Positions 8,701 through 19,897 are shown, counted from the stretch's first letter. The stretch: 64,000 bases of DNA from Clostridiaceae bacterium (GCA_022641775.1 JALCDS010000002.1:1-64000); one strand, 5' to 3'. Translations and numbers: made by a program. Notes: generated by a model not told the origin, from the sequence alone.

Positions 8701-9606
8701 ATGAAAACGAGATTGTTAATAGAACAGCATTTCCACGGGTGTTTTGGAGTTGATTTTAACAAAGCCGAAGTGAAAGATATTCTATTTTTAGCTAAAGAAA
8801 TTAAAAAATACGGTATCGGAGGAATTTTTCCGACTCTTGTAACTGATAGCATTGAAAATACAAAACGGGCAATTTCTACAATAAAAGAAGCTGCAAAACT
8901 CCAAACTCCTGATATGGCGCGTATTTTTGGTGTGCATTTAGAAGGAATATTTTTAAATCCGGACAAAAAAGGAATTCATAATCCAAAGCATTTTTTAAAA
9001 CCATCTATAAATAATTATAAACTTATCGAAGATGATTTTATAAAAATTGTAACGTTGGCACCTGAATTTATTGAAGACGATTTGATTGATTATCTCCATA
9101 CAAAAGGTATAAAAGTGCAAGCCGGTCATTGTGTCGGTGGAAATCTGAAGGGGATTGATGGGGCTACACATTTATTCAATGCAATGAGTGGAATTGTTCA
9201 TCGTGGTAAATCGACTGTGCTTTCAGCATTGGTAAATGATGATATTTATACCGAAATTATTGCAGATGGAATACATGTATCAGATGAAGCTTTAAAGCTT
9301 ACTTTTAAAACAAAGCCGACGGATAAAGTTATTTTGGTTAGTGATTGTTTGCCTTGTACAAAATCCGAGTTGAAAGAATTTACATTTGCGGATGAAAGGG
9401 TTTTTTATAATGGAATAAAAGCAACGTCAAAAGAAGGTACGCTTGCCGGAAGTACAACACTTTTGCCTGATATAATTACAAGGCTTCATTCTGTAGGGCT
9501 TTTTAATCCTCAATATATTGAAAATCCATACACTTATCATAATATTGATTTAAAAGGCGAAATCGAATGGACTGATGATTGGAAAATATTACAAGTTATA
9601 AACTAA
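8701..9606 (+). CDS. nagA: compact N-acetylglucosamine-6-phosphate deacetylase-like amidohydrolase
   Basis: NagA removes acetate from GlcNAc-6-phosphate, feeding amino-sugar recycling. Family motifs are in order: HFHG near residue 12, HLEGIF (metal Glu) near 80, QAGHC and THLFNAM (metal His residues) near 140-160, DGIH near 190, and VSDCLPC near 215 (catalytic Asp). The protein is only 301 aa against about 380 for typical NagA: the N-terminal strand-rich half of the small domain is missing and the C-terminal SxNPAxxLG region is not recognisable. The first ATG follows a good ribosome site, so the short form seems genuine. It may act on a related substrate. Confidence 0.75.
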   Translation: MKTRLLIEQHFHGCFGVDFNKAEVKDILFLAKEIKKYGIGGIFPTLVTDSIENTKRAISTIKEAAKLQTPDMARIFGVHLEGIFLNPDKKGIHNPKHFLKPSINNYKLIEDDFIKIVTLAPEFIEDDLIDYLHTKGIKVQAGHCVGGNLKGIDGATHLFNAMSGIVHRGKSTVLSALVNDDIYTEIIADGIHVSDEALKLTFKTKPTDKVILVSDCLPCTKSELKEFTFADERVFYNGIKATSKEGTLAGSTTLLPDIITRLHSVGLFNPQYIENPYTYHNIDLKGEIEWTDDWKILQVIN

Positions 9607-9610
9607 CAAT

Positions 9611-9638
9611 TTGAAAAATGAAATATTTATGATAGGAT
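9611..9638 (+). promoter_or_regulatory. candidate promoter of efp-accB-accC
   Basis: TTGAAA (9611-9616) and TAGGAT (9633-9638) with a 16-base spacer, about 45 bases before the efp ATG. The -10 is imperfect. Confidence 0.4.
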
Positions 9639-9681
9639 AGCTTTATAAAAAGAGAAGAAAATTACAAAAAGGGGAAATAAT

Positions 9682-10239
9682 ATGATTTCAGTAAACGATT
9701 TAAAAACAGGCTTAACGCTTGAATTAGACAACGGTTTATGGTCTGTTGTTGAATTTTTACATGTAAAACCTGGTAAAGGTGCAGCATTTGTAAGATCGAA
9801 ATTAAAAAACGTTATAACAGGTCAAGTAGTTGAAAAAACTTTCAGAGCCGGTGAAAAAGTTGCAAAAGCAATGTTAGATAGACGTGAAATGCAATATTTA
9901 TATCAAGAAGGTACTGAATATGTTATGATGGATAACGAAAACTATGAACAATTACAAGTTGCTGCTGACCAAATCGGTGACGGTGTAAAATATTTGAAAG
10001 AAAATATGATTGTTCAAATTTTACTTCACGATGGCAGAGTAATCGGTGTTGATATCCCTGCACACGTTGTTTTGGAAGTTACAGATACACCACCTTCTGA
10101 AAAGGGAAATACAACTCAAGGTGGAACAAAACCTGCGACACTTGAAACTGGTGCGGTTGTTAACGTTCCATTCTTTATTTCGACCGGGGATAAAATTCGT
10201 GTAGATACAAGAACAAATGAATATTTAGATCGTGCGTAA
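9682..10239 (+). CDS. efp: translation elongation factor P
   Basis: Binds stalled ribosomes between the P and E sites and promotes peptide bond formation at polyproline stretches. 185 aa, the usual length, with the N-terminal KOW-like domain and two OB domains. The tip loop PGKGAA places Lys32 where other EF-Ps carry a modified Lys or Arg. The C-terminal signature ([17 protein letters not shown]) is intact. AAAGGGGAAA precedes the ATG. accB starts 19 bases after the stop; the efp-accB pairing is well known from cyanobacteria and supports the lineage assignment. Confidence 0.97.
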   Translation: MISVNDLKTGLTLELDNGLWSVVEFLHVKPGKGAAFVRSKLKNVITGQVVEKTFRAGEKVAKAMLDRREMQYLYQEGTEYVMMDNENYEQLQVAADQIGDGVKYLKENMIVQILLHDGRVIGVDIPAHVVLEVTDTPPSEKGNTTQGGTKPATLETGAVVNVPFFISTGDKIRVDTRTNEYLDRA

Positions 10240-10257
10240 TTTTAAGGAAGGCATTTA

Positions 10258-10683
10258 ATGAAATTTGATATTGAATATATAGAAAAACTAACAAAACTAT
10301 TAACAGATTCATCTTTAACAGAAATATCACTTGAAGATGGTGATCAGGCAGTTACAATAAGAAAAGAACAGTTTGCGCAAACCTCATCTGCTGCTCCTGT
10401 TGCTGCATCGGCTCCTGTTACTTCTGACGTTAAGGCTGAATCTCACAAAGGTAATCCGATAACGGCGCCTATTGTTGGAACTTTTTATGGTGCCCCATCA
10501 CCTGATGCTGCTCCATTTGTAAAAGTTGGTGATGAAGTTCAAAAAGGTTCAAAAGTTTGTATTATTGAAGCTATGAAACTGATGAACGAAATTGAATCAG
10601 ACTTCTCAGGCAAAGTTATTGAAATTTGTGTTACTGACGGACAACCTGTTGAGTACGGTCAAGTTTTGATGTATGTAGAATAA
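10258..10683 (+). CDS. accB: biotin carboxyl carrier protein of acetyl-CoA carboxylase
   Basis: Carries the biotin that shuttles CO2 in the first step of fatty acid synthesis. The 141 aa show a helical N-terminus, an Ala/Pro/Ser-rich linker (about residues 43-62) and the biotinyl-lipoyl domain. The biotinylation motif EAMKLMNE has Lys107 as acceptor. AAGGAAGG lies just before ATG 10258. It sits between efp and accC, so carrier and biotin carboxylase are probably made from one message; accA and accD are not in the window. Confidence 0.96.
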   Translation: MKFDIEYIEKLTKLLTDSSLTEISLEDGDQAVTIRKEQFAQTSSAAPVAASAPVTSDVKAESHKGNPITAPIVGTFYGAPSPDAAPFVKVGDEVQKGSKVCIIEAMKLMNEIESDFSGKVIEICVTDGQPVEYGQVLMYVE

Positions 10684-10762
10684 ATTTAAAAGGTAAATAG
10701 TTGGACAGTTTAAAAGTTGATTTGACTTTTGGCTTGCTGTTCAGTTATTTGTGGTAATAAAT

Positions 10763-12121
10763 ATGTTTAAAAAAGTATTGATAGCAAACCGCGGGGAGAT
10801 TGCGGTTAGGATTATAAGAGCGTGTAGAGAAATTGGTATTCCGACGGTTGCAATATATTCAGAGGCAGATGCAAATTCGCTTCACGTAAGACTCGCAACC
10901 GAAGCATATTGTATCGGACCTGCAAAGAGTTCTGAAAGTTATTTGAGTATTCCTGCAATAATTTCTGCAGCTGTTGTTTCAGGTGCAGATGCAATTCATC
11001 CCGGATACGGCTTTATGTCAGAACGCGCAGATTTTGCAGAAATTTGCGAACAACACGGGATAAAATTTATCGGACCATCTTCTTCTGCTATGAAAAAAAT
11101 GGGTGATAAAGCAACAGCTCGTCAAACGATGATAAATAATGATGTCCCTGTAACTCCTGGGACAGGAATTTTGAAGACTGTTGAAGAAGTTAAAGCGTTT
11201 GCAAAAACAGTAGGTTATCCTATTATCTTGAAAGCCACAGCAGGTGGCGGCGGAAAAGGGATGAGAATTTGCAACAATGATGGTGAAGTTGAATCCAATA
11301 TGAATCTTTGCCAACAAGAGGCGCAAAACTTCTTTGGAAATCCTGATGTATATGGTGAAAAATATTTGGTAAATCCTCGTCATATAGAAGTTCAAATTCT
11401 CGGGGACAGTTTTGGAAATGTTGTCCACTTGGGCGAAAGAGATTGTTCAATTCAAAGACGTCATCAAAAACTTTTGGAGGAAGCACCATCTCCTGCGATT
11501 GATGAAGAAACTCGTAAGCAAATGGGTGCAGCAGCAGTTCGTGCTGCAAAAGCTATCCATTATGAAGGCGCAGGAACTTGTGAATTCTTGCTTGATCATG
11601 ACGGAAGTTGGTACTTTATGGAAATGAATACCAGAATTCAGGTTGAACACTGCGTAACAGAAATGATTTCCAATATCGATTTGGTTCGTGAACAGATTAT
11701 GATTGCTGCAGGTAACAAGCTTGATTTTACTCAAGATGACATAATGCTTCGGGGACATGCAATTGAATGTAGAATTAACGCAGAAAACCCTGAAAAAGAT
11801 TTTATGCCTAATCCCGGAAAAATCACAGGTTATGTAACTCCAGGTGGATTTGGTGTTAGAGTTGATTCTCATGTTTATCAAGATTATTCAATTCCACCAT
11901 ATTACGATTCAATGATAGGTAAATTGATTTGTTGGGGCAGAACTCGTAATGAAGCACGCAGACGTATGTATAGAGCTTTAAAAGAATATGTTATAACGGG
12001 TGTTGAAACTACATTGCCGTTCCACCAAGCAATTATTGAGGACCCTGTATTTATTTCAGGAAACTTCAATACAGGTTTTATTGAAGATTTTTACAAAAGA
12101 ACTGGTAAAAAAGAGAAATAA
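10763..12121 (+). CDS. accC: biotin carboxylase subunit of acetyl-CoA carboxylase
   Basis: ATP-dependent carboxylation of biotin on AccB. The protein starts MFKKVLIANRGEIA, the standard N-terminus of the family, so ATG 10763 is preferred over GTG 10751; the ribosome site is weak. The ATP-grasp fold is complete: glycine-rich KATAGGGGKGM loop near residue 160, the HIEVQ segment, EMNTRIQVEH near 285 with catalytic residues, and the C-terminal domain. 452 aa is normal. It lies 79 bases after accB and is followed by a strong terminator, closing the efp-accB-accC unit. Confidence 0.96.
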   Translation: MFKKVLIANRGEIAVRIIRACREIGIPTVAIYSEADANSLHVRLATEAYCIGPAKSSESYLSIPAIISAAVVSGADAIHPGYGFMSERADFAEICEQHGIKFIGPSSSAMKKMGDKATARQTMINNDVPVTPGTGILKTVEEVKAFAKTVGYPIILKATAGGGGKGMRICNNDGEVESNMNLCQQEAQNFFGNPDVYGEKYLVNPRHIEVQILGDSFGNVVHLGERDCSIQRRHQKLLEEAPSPAIDEETRKQMGAAAVRAAKAIHYEGAGTCEFLLDHDGSWYFMEMNTRIQVEHCVTEMISNIDLVREQIMIAAGNKLDFTQDDIMLRGHAIECRINAENPEKDFMPNPGKITGYVTPGGFGVRVDSHVYQDYSIPPYYDSMIGKLICWGRTRNEARRRMYRALKEYVITGVETTLPFHQAIIEDPVFISGNFNTGFIEDFYKRTGKKEK

Positions 12122-12124
12122 TTT

Positions 12125-12156
12125 AAAAAAAGTCGGGATTTCCCCGACTTTTTATT
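12125..12156. terminator. bidirectional rho-independent terminator
   Basis: AAAAAGTCGGG and CCCGACTTTTT pair around ATTTC. It sits between accC (plus strand) and the end of the convergent Cys-rich gene, with A and T runs on both sides. Confidence 0.88.
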
Positions 12157-12445
12157 TTGCAACCGAGAAGGCTACGATTTCATCAATATTTACGTTTAAC
12201 CAGTCGTAGCGGAAGCAAATATAATCGTTACAATCACAATTATCTTCTTCGCAAGTGCAGTAATCTGCAATTCTGCATACTTGAACATGTTTTAGTGCCA
12301 AATAATCTTCGACACATTCTTCGCATTTACCTTCCGGAATTAGAATGTCACCTTCTATTTTCAAGTGGCTTGTAAAAATTACAACATTTTCTATCCCGGT
12401 ATCTTCTACAATTTTTTTAATAGACTTTAAAATGTGTTTTCCCAT
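12152..12445 (-). CDS. small cysteine-rich protein of unknown function (97 aa)
   Basis: Not recognised as a named family. The N-terminal half looks like a small alpha/beta unit; the C-terminal half has eight Cys (41, 44, 57, 63, 65, 70, 72, 77), including CEEC and a CTCEEDNCDC cluster, which suggests binding of zinc or an Fe-S cluster. No signal peptide or membrane helix. AAGGAG lies seven or eight bases before the ATG at 12445. It is convergent with accC and divergent from gyrB. Function cannot be assigned from sequence. Confidence 0.75.
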   Translation of the reverse strand: MGKHILKSIKKIVEDTGIENVVIFTSHLKIEGDILIPEGKCEECVEDYLALKHVQVCRIADYCTCEEDNCDCNDYICFRYDWLNVNIDEIVAFSVAK

Positions 12446-12567
12446 AAATTTTCTCCTTTTTATTTTGACTTTTGCAGTATAAAATTAATTTTCAAAAATT
12501 TTATTGGTCAGTAGGGCAAATTTCAATAACAAAACTACATAATTCCGCACAAAAAAAATGTTTGTGT

Positions 12568-12573
12568 TATAAT
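12568..12573 (+). promoter_or_regulatory. -10 element of gyrB
   Basis: Perfect TATAAT about 40 bases before the gyrB ATG. No good -35 at 16-18 bases; TTCCGC lies 19 bases upstream. Confidence 0.5.
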
Positions 12574-12599
12574 AAAATCAAGGGATTAGACTAAATTAA

Positions 12600-15176
<2,577 letters not shown>

Positions 15177-15182
15177 CAAGAG

Positions 15183-15210
15183 TGCCCGAATTTTCGGGCA
15201 TTTTGTTTTA
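15183..15210 (+). terminator. rho-independent terminator after gyrB
   Basis: TGCCCGA and TCGGGCA pair around a four-base ATTT loop, followed by TTTTGTTTT. Confidence 0.85.
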
Positions 15211-15235
15211 TAATTTTTTATAAGAGGAGATATAT

Positions 15236-15895
15236 ATGAAAAAAGAATTGATTTTTTTAGGACCACCGGCTTGCGGAAAAGGAACACAAACCTCAAAATT
15301 GTCTGAATATTTGAACTTTCCGCATATTGATACAGGTTCTTTATTAAGAGCTGAAATTAAAAATGGAACAGAAAACGGTAAAATTGCAAAAGGATTTATT
15401 GATAAAGGTGAATTAGTTCCGGTTGAATTGGTTGCTAAAATTATTGAAGATAGATTATCTCAAAATGATTGCAAAAACGGATATATTCTTGACGGATACC
15501 CGAGAAGTGTTGAACAAGCTGACAAATTAACTGTTATGAACAAAAATATTGACGGTAGTGAAAAAGCTGAATTTAGAGCAATATATTTTGAAATAGATAC
15601 AAATATCCTTGTTGAAAGAATTGTGAATCGTCGTTCTTGTCCAAAATGTGGTGAAATTTACAATTTAGCATTTAAAGCACCTAAAAAAGATGGTATTTGC
15701 GACAAATGCGGAACAGAATTGACTCAAAGAAAAGATGATACAAGAGAAGTAGCTCAATCAAGATTTGATACATACAACAATGAAACAGCACCATTGATTG
15801 AGTACTATAAAAATAAAGGTGTCTTGAAATCAATTGATGCAAACGGTTCAATTGATGAAGTATGGGAAAGGTTATTGAAGGCAGTAAATGATTAA
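15236..15895 (+). CDS. adk: adenylate kinase with zinc-binding LID
   Basis: Interconverts ATP + AMP and 2 ADP. P-loop GPPACGKGT at residues 9-17, DGYPRS at 86-91, and a long-form LID domain in which Cys135, Cys138, Cys155 and Cys158 form a four-Cys zinc site. 219 aa is normal for the long form. AGAGGAGA precedes ATG 15236. The stop overlaps the start of map by eight bases, so the two are translationally coupled, as in many bacterial ribosomal-protein operons from which this pair seems detached. Confidence 0.96.
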   Translation: MKKELIFLGPPACGKGTQTSKLSEYLNFPHIDTGSLLRAEIKNGTENGKIAKGFIDKGELVPVELVAKIIEDRLSQNDCKNGYILDGYPRSVEQADKLTVMNKNIDGSEKAEFRAIYFEIDTNILVERIVNRRSCPKCGEIYNLAFKAPKKDGICDKCGTELTQRKDDTREVAQSRFDTYNNETAPLIEYYKNKGVLKSIDANGSIDEVWERLLKAVND

Positions 15896-16640
15896 TCATA
15901 AGTCAAGAGATGAAATAAAAAGAATGCGCCACGCCGGTCACATAGTTGCACTCGTTCACAAAAAAATGAAAGAAGTTATTGAACCGGGTATTTCTACAAA
16001 AGAATTAGATTCAATTGCCGAAAAAGTTATCAGAGAAAACAGAGCTATTCCTACATTTTTAGGATATAGTGGTTTCCCTGCAAGTATTTGTACATCAATT
16101 AATGAACAAGTAGTCCATGGTATCCCTTCTGAAAAAGTTATTTTAAAAGAAGGCGATATAATAAGTGTTGATGTTGGTGCCACATACGGCGGTATGGTTG
16201 GTGATAGTGCTTGGACTCATCCTGTCGGAAAGATTTCAGAAGAAGTTGCAAAATTGATGAAAACAACAGAAGAAGCTCTTTTTGCAGGTATTGCACAGAT
16301 GCGTGACGGAAACGTTTTGGATGATATTTCAACTGCAATTGAAGAAGTTGCCAATCGTGAACATTATGGAATCGTCAGACAATACGGCGGACACGGTGTA
16401 GGCCATCAAATGCATGAAGATCCGTTTTTGTTCAATTACAAAGTCGGCGATAAAACTTTGATAAAAAAGAACACTGCTATTGCGATTGAACCAATGTTAA
16501 ACTTGGGTTGTGATGAAGTAGAAGTTGCAGCTGATGAATGGACTGTAAGTACAGCTGACGGAAAACCTTCTGCGCACTTTGAACATACGGTTTTGTGTAC
16601 TGAAGGCGAACCTATGATTATGACACAATTAATGGAATAG
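15888..16640 (+). CDS. map: methionine aminopeptidase, type I
   Basis: Removes the initiator Met from nascent proteins. The five metal ligands of the pita-bread fold are visible: Asp in SVDVGA and in GDSAW, His in GGHGVGHQMHE, Glu in AIEPML and Glu in FEHTVL. 250 aa, without the N-terminal zinc extension. It overlaps adk by eight bases, and the next gene begins eight bases after its stop, so the three probably form one transcription unit. Confidence 0.95.
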   Translation: MINHKSRDEIKRMRHAGHIVALVHKKMKEVIEPGISTKELDSIAEKVIRENRAIPTFLGYSGFPASICTSINEQVVHGIPSEKVILKEGDIISVDVGATYGGMVGDSAWTHPVGKISEEVAKLMKTTEEALFAGIAQMRDGNVLDDISTAIEEVANREHYGIVRQYGGHGVGHQMHEDPFLFNYKVGDKTLIKKNTAIAIEPMLNLGCDEVEVAADEWTVSTADGKPSAHFEHTVLCTEGEPMIMTQLME

Positions 16641-16648
16641 GAAAATTT

Positions 16649-17296
16649 ATGAATTACTATATAGGATTATCTTTGGCAGCTAATTCAACGGCAGATTCTG
16701 GTGTCGCTGTTATAGATAGTGACCACAATTTGATTATGCTTGACAAATTGTACAAGATGAATGATATTATGTTCTTTTTCGACAACTTTTCATCATTAAA
16801 ATATTCAAAAATATGTGTATCATTACCAAATGACAGAACAATGTTGGATGGCAAATGGAGAATTCTCGGGAAACAATATCAAATGGTTTCTACAAATGAG
16901 CATATGCCAAATCGTGAAAACTGGACGCAACGATATTCCACAAGAAGTTGTGAATATTTTACATCTTTAATCGAAAAAGGAATACCAGTGGATAGGTTTG
17001 AACTGTTTATGACAAGACAGACAATGCATTTGAACTCTTGTTATAAAGACCGCTCTCCTGCAGATTGCAAATTTTTACAACAGATGTTGAGAACTGAATG
17101 GAATATTGATCTCCCATCTAATATGATGCCGATGAGTCAGATGGAAGCCATTGTCGGTGCACTTTTGGCGCGTGAGAGTGTGGAAAATTCCGATAATATA
17201 CGTTCAATTTTGACATTTAAAAACTTCAATGTTATTGATTTTAAATCTTGTCCGGAACGCTTTGAAATGGTAGGAAAAGTGTTGAGTAAAGTTTAA
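16649..17296 (+). CDS. hypothetical protein, possible DUF429/RNase H-like fold
   Basis: 215 aa. The opening YIGLSLAA...SGVAVID resembles the first strands of DUF429 or RuvC/RNase H-like proteins (GxDxA followed by a hydrophobic strand), but the acidic residue expected in strand 1 is replaced by Ser-Leu, so catalysis is uncertain. The rest is mixed alpha/beta and ends in VDRFELFM-type and MEAIVGALLA helices, also seen in that family. No signal peptide. It follows map by eight bases with AGGAAAA as ribosome site. The fold call is tentative and there is no functional evidence. Confidence 0.6.
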   Translation: MNYYIGLSLAANSTADSGVAVIDSDHNLIMLDKLYKMNDIMFFFDNFSSLKYSKICVSLPNDRTMLDGKWRILGKQYQMVSTNEHMPNRENWTQRYSTRSCEYFTSLIEKGIPVDRFELFMTRQTMHLNSCYKDRSPADCKFLQQMLRTEWNIDLPSNMMPMSQMEAIVGALLARESVENSDNIRSILTFKNFNVIDFKSCPERFEMVGKVLSKV

Positions 17297-17351
17297 TTTA
17301 TTATTGAAATATATAGGAAATATTGTTATAATAATAAAAGGAGGAATTTAT

Positions 17352-18089
17352 ATGTATAAAAAAAATAAAAATGCTTTTACATTGGCGGAAGTATTGATAA
17401 CTCTTGGCATTATTGGTGTAATAGCAGCACTTACAATTCCTATGCTTGTTGCAAGTTATCAAAAAAGAGTTTTGGTGACTCAATATAAAACTAACTATTC
17501 AATATTATCTCAAGGTTTTCAAAAAATGATTTCAAGCGAAGGAGTAAGTGATTTTGGAGATACCGAATATTTATCATCAGTTTTTGATCAATGTACGGGT
17601 GATGGATGGTGTATGTTATATAAAATTCCTAATACTGAAATTATGAGAAAATATTTTAATTGTGTATCCATTGAACCTCAAAAAACAGTATATTATTACA
17701 GCCTTAATTCAAAAAGCAGATCATCAGACGGATTTCAAGTATATAATTTTGTTAATGGTGCCAGTTTGTTAGAACGAACTTGGCATGAAAAATTTCTTAC
17801 CAGCGTATCTTCAACCAGATTATATGGTTCTTACTTGATTGATGTTAATGGAATTAAGAAAAAACCGAATACAATCGGTAGGGATATGTTTGCTTTTTGG
17901 ATAAGTAATACCGGCAAAGTAGTTGCACAAGGTTCAAAAGAATATGCGCTATTGACAGGTGATAATGGCAGATATTGGCAGAATGCAAGTGCATATTCAA
18001 ATAATGGTTGTAGAGCAACAAATTATTATGGACCTGGTAGAGGATGTGCCGGCCGTGTAATTGAAGAAAATTGGGAAATGAATTATTAA
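17352..18089 (+). CDS. prepilin-like type II secretion/type IV pilin family protein
   Basis: Begins with a basic KKNKNA leader followed by FTLAEVLITLGIIGVIAALTIP, a type IV prepilin signal: the peptidase would cut before Phe, with Glu at mature position 5 and a 20-residue hydrophobic helix. Residue -1 is Ala where Gly is usual. The remaining 210 residues are a Ser/Tyr/Asn-rich globular domain with several Cys, fitting a minor pilin or pseudopilin. The leader is the form I associate with Melainabacteria, which have many such stand-alone genes. GGAGG at 17341-17345 fixes the start at ATG 17352, not the TTG 48 bases earlier. No pilus machinery genes nearby. Confidence 0.85.
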   Translation: MYKKNKNAFTLAEVLITLGIIGVIAALTIPMLVASYQKRVLVTQYKTNYSILSQGFQKMISSEGVSDFGDTEYLSSVFDQCTGDGWCMLYKIPNTEIMRKYFNCVSIEPQKTVYYYSLNSKSRSSDGFQVYNFVNGASLLERTWHEKFLTSVSSTRLYGSYLIDVNGIKKKPNTIGRDMFAFWISNTGKVVAQGSKEYALLTGDNGRYWQNASAYSNNGCRATNYYGPGRGCAGRVIEENWEMNY

Positions 18090-18110
18090 AATGTAACATT
18101 AACATTGATT

Positions 18111-18878
18111 TCATATATTATGTGATGTTTCTTTAATTATATTTTTCAAGTTTAATTCTAATGTTTTATATATTTTTTTTGCTTCTGGCCTTTTTAATTT
18201 TTGTAATTCTTCCACCCAATTACCGTTCTCATTTATTGGAGAAATATCTATATTATAGATTACAGATATTTTTTGGGGATAGGTTGTTATTATTGGCTCT
18301 TTTTCTGCTGTTATAATTATTACTTTGAATTTTTTGTTATTACGTATTTTATGTAATGTATTTATTAGTATTTTTAGTTGTGTATCAGAAGGTATATTTT
18401 GTGTATTTTGAAAAGCGATTAAAAAATATATGAATGAATCTGATTTAATGTATTTTATAAAATTTTTTATTCTTTTTTTATACCTATTTTTAAATTCTTC
18501 CAAAGATAAAGTTCCATCATGATTAAATATTGCACTTAAATTATCATTATAATAATAATTATTTTTATTTGAATATTTTAAACCATCGAAAAAATTTTCA
18601 AAGTTATTATTTAGTAACATAAGTATTTGGTCAAAATTATTAAAAAAAGCCAAATCAAATGGGCACGTCAATTCACCGAACCATTTATGAGGTTTTATTC
18701 CAATTGAGGTTGAAATTACTCGTGGAAGACAGAATGTTCCGAGTGAAATTACTTTATAATTTAGTTTTTTATAGTTTAATAATTTTTTTATTGAAAATGA
18801 TTCGTATGATCTTATCCAATGTCTTTTTTCTTTATTTATAAAGAAAAAAGACAAAAACCTAAATAAAACTTTATACAT
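18111..18878 (-). CDS. DUF1796-like putative papain-fold cysteine peptidase
   Basis: 255 aa. The motif SLGTFC (Cys50), a 20-residue gap, then CPFDLAFF (72-79) matches the DUF1796 family, predicted from sequence to be papain-like cysteine peptidases and often found near polysaccharide or glycosyltransferase genes. A His in IFNHDG further on fits the family. The N-terminus is basic and hydrophobic but not a clear signal peptide. The gene is visibly more AT-rich than its neighbours, with long poly-A/T codons and many Asn, Lys and Ile, suggesting recent transfer. AAGGAGA lies unusually close (two bases) to ATG 18878. Divergent from an XRE regulator. Confidence 0.65.
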   Translation of the reverse strand: MYKVLFRFLSFFFINKEKRHWIRSYESFSIKKLLNYKKLNYKVISLGTFCLPRVISTSIGIKPHKWFGELTCPFDLAFFNNFDQILMLLNNNFENFFDGLKYSNKNNYYYNDNLSAIFNHDGTLSLEEFKNRYKKRIKNFIKYIKSDSFIYFLIAFQNTQNIPSDTQLKILINTLHKIRNNKKFKVIIITAEKEPIITTYPQKISVIYNIDISPINENGNWVEELQKLKRPEAKKIYKTLELNLKNIIKETSHNI

Positions 18879-18888
18879 ATTCTCCTTG

Positions 18889-18939
18889 TTCTATATATAG
18901 AAATATTTGAGAATATTTTAGCATTAAAGTTCTATATAT
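18889..18939. promoter_or_regulatory. operator cluster between the DUF1796 and XRE genes
   Basis: A perfect 14-base palindrome TTCTATATATAGAA at 18889-18902, a second inverted repeat AAATATT-TGAG-AATATTT at 18901-18918, and a copy of TTCTATATAT at 18930-18939 that runs into the XRE start codon. Spacing and symmetry fit binding sites for the adjacent XRE dimer, which could control both divergent genes. Confidence 0.5.
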
Positions 18940-19207
18940 GCAACATAATTTAAAAAATTCAGATATATTAATGCAAGCAATAGGAACAGTTTTAAAGGAA
19001 GAACGCAAAAAGCAAAATAAATCTTCCCGATTATTGGCATATGAATATGGATTACAAACTTCATTAATAAGTAGAATTGAAAATGCTCAAAATGATATAA
19101 AAGTCACTTCGTTGTGGGCAATATGTGAAGCTTTAAATATTCCACAAGATGTTTTTATAAAAAAAATTATCAAAAATTTGCCTGAAAATTTTACATTGAC
19201 TGATTAA
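18938..19207 (+). CDS. XRE-family helix-turn-helix regulator
   Basis: 89 aa, essentially one HTH_3 domain (residues about 14-70): LKEERKKQNKSSRLLAYEYG, then SLISRIENAQNDIKVTSLWAICEAL, the classic Cro/CI recognition-helix region. A short helical tail follows. The ATG at 18938 has no strong Shine-Dalgarno and overlaps a repeat of the palindrome found upstream, so binding there could block its own start. The neighbour on the other strand is an AT-rich DUF1796 gene; the pair looks like an acquired module. Similar proteins act in toxin-antitoxin or phage control, but no toxin is evident here. Confidence 0.85.
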   Translation: MQHNLKNSDILMQAIGTVLKEERKKQNKSSRLLAYEYGLQTSLISRIENAQNDIKVTSLWAICEALNIPQDVFIKKIIKNLPENFTLTD

Positions 19208-19247
19208 TATGAAATTAAAGTACAAATAACAAGTAAAATGTATTATA

Positions 19248-19868
19248 TTACCCGATGATATGGAAATTCACGATTTCAACGACTTTTTTATGAATTTCTT
19301 CAATAGATTTTGTGGCATCAAGAACTTTTACTCTATTCGGTTCTTGTTTTGCAATTTCCAAATATCCTTGGCGTACTCTATTATGGAATTCAATTCCTGC
19401 GCTTTCCATTCTATCCTTTTCTTTTCCGACACGTTGCATTGAAGTTTTGGTATCTATATCAAAAATAAATGTCAAATCAGGAATTCTACCATTTGTTGCC
19501 ATGTTATTCAAATTCTTTATTCTGTCGATATCAAGCCCTCTGCCATATCCTTGATAAGCTATTGTGCTATCGGTATGTCTGTCACAAAGAACGATTTTAC
19601 CACTTTTAATTGCAGGGTTTACAATGATATCAATATTTTGCGCTCTATCCGCTAAAAATAAAAATTCTTCGCAACGAGGGGATACATCACCATCGTAATT
19701 CAAAAGGATTTCTCTAACCTTTTCACCAAGTCCTTTTCCACCGGGTTCGCGAGTTATGAGTATTTCTCTGCCTTTTTGTTCCAAGTATTGAGCCAAAAGT
19801 TTCAGTTGTGTGGTTTTTCCACAACCGTCTGCTCCTTCAAATGTTATAAACAACCCTTTTTTTGCCAT
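19248..19868 (-). CDS. tmk: thymidylate kinase
   Basis: Phosphorylates dTMP to dTDP. P-loop EGADGCGKT at residues 11-19, TREPGG at about 40, and the DRHTDSTIAYQGYGRG region containing the DR(Y/H) motif and the LID. 206 aa is normal. The start at 19868 has only a distant GGGG, so the ribosome site is weak. The upstream gene ends 29 bases away on the same strand, so the two may be co-transcribed with pheT. Confidence 0.94.
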   Translation of the reverse strand: MAKKGLFITFEGADGCGKTTQLKLLAQYLEQKGREILITREPGGKGLGEKVREILLNYDGDVSPRCEEFLFLADRAQNIDIIVNPAIKSGKIVLCDRHTDSTIAYQGYGRGLDIDRIKNLNNMATNGRIPDLTFIFDIDTKTSMQRVGKEKDRMESAGIEFHNRVRQGYLEIAKQEPNRVKVLDATKSIEEIHKKVVEIVNFHIIG

Positions 19869-19897
19869 TTTGGTTAATTTTACCCCTAACTTTACCC

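Noticed and set aside
11018-11881. Several antisense frames over accC (and similar ones over ftsI, pheT and others)
   Set aside because: They mirror strongly supported genes, lack ribosome sites and show no family motifs.
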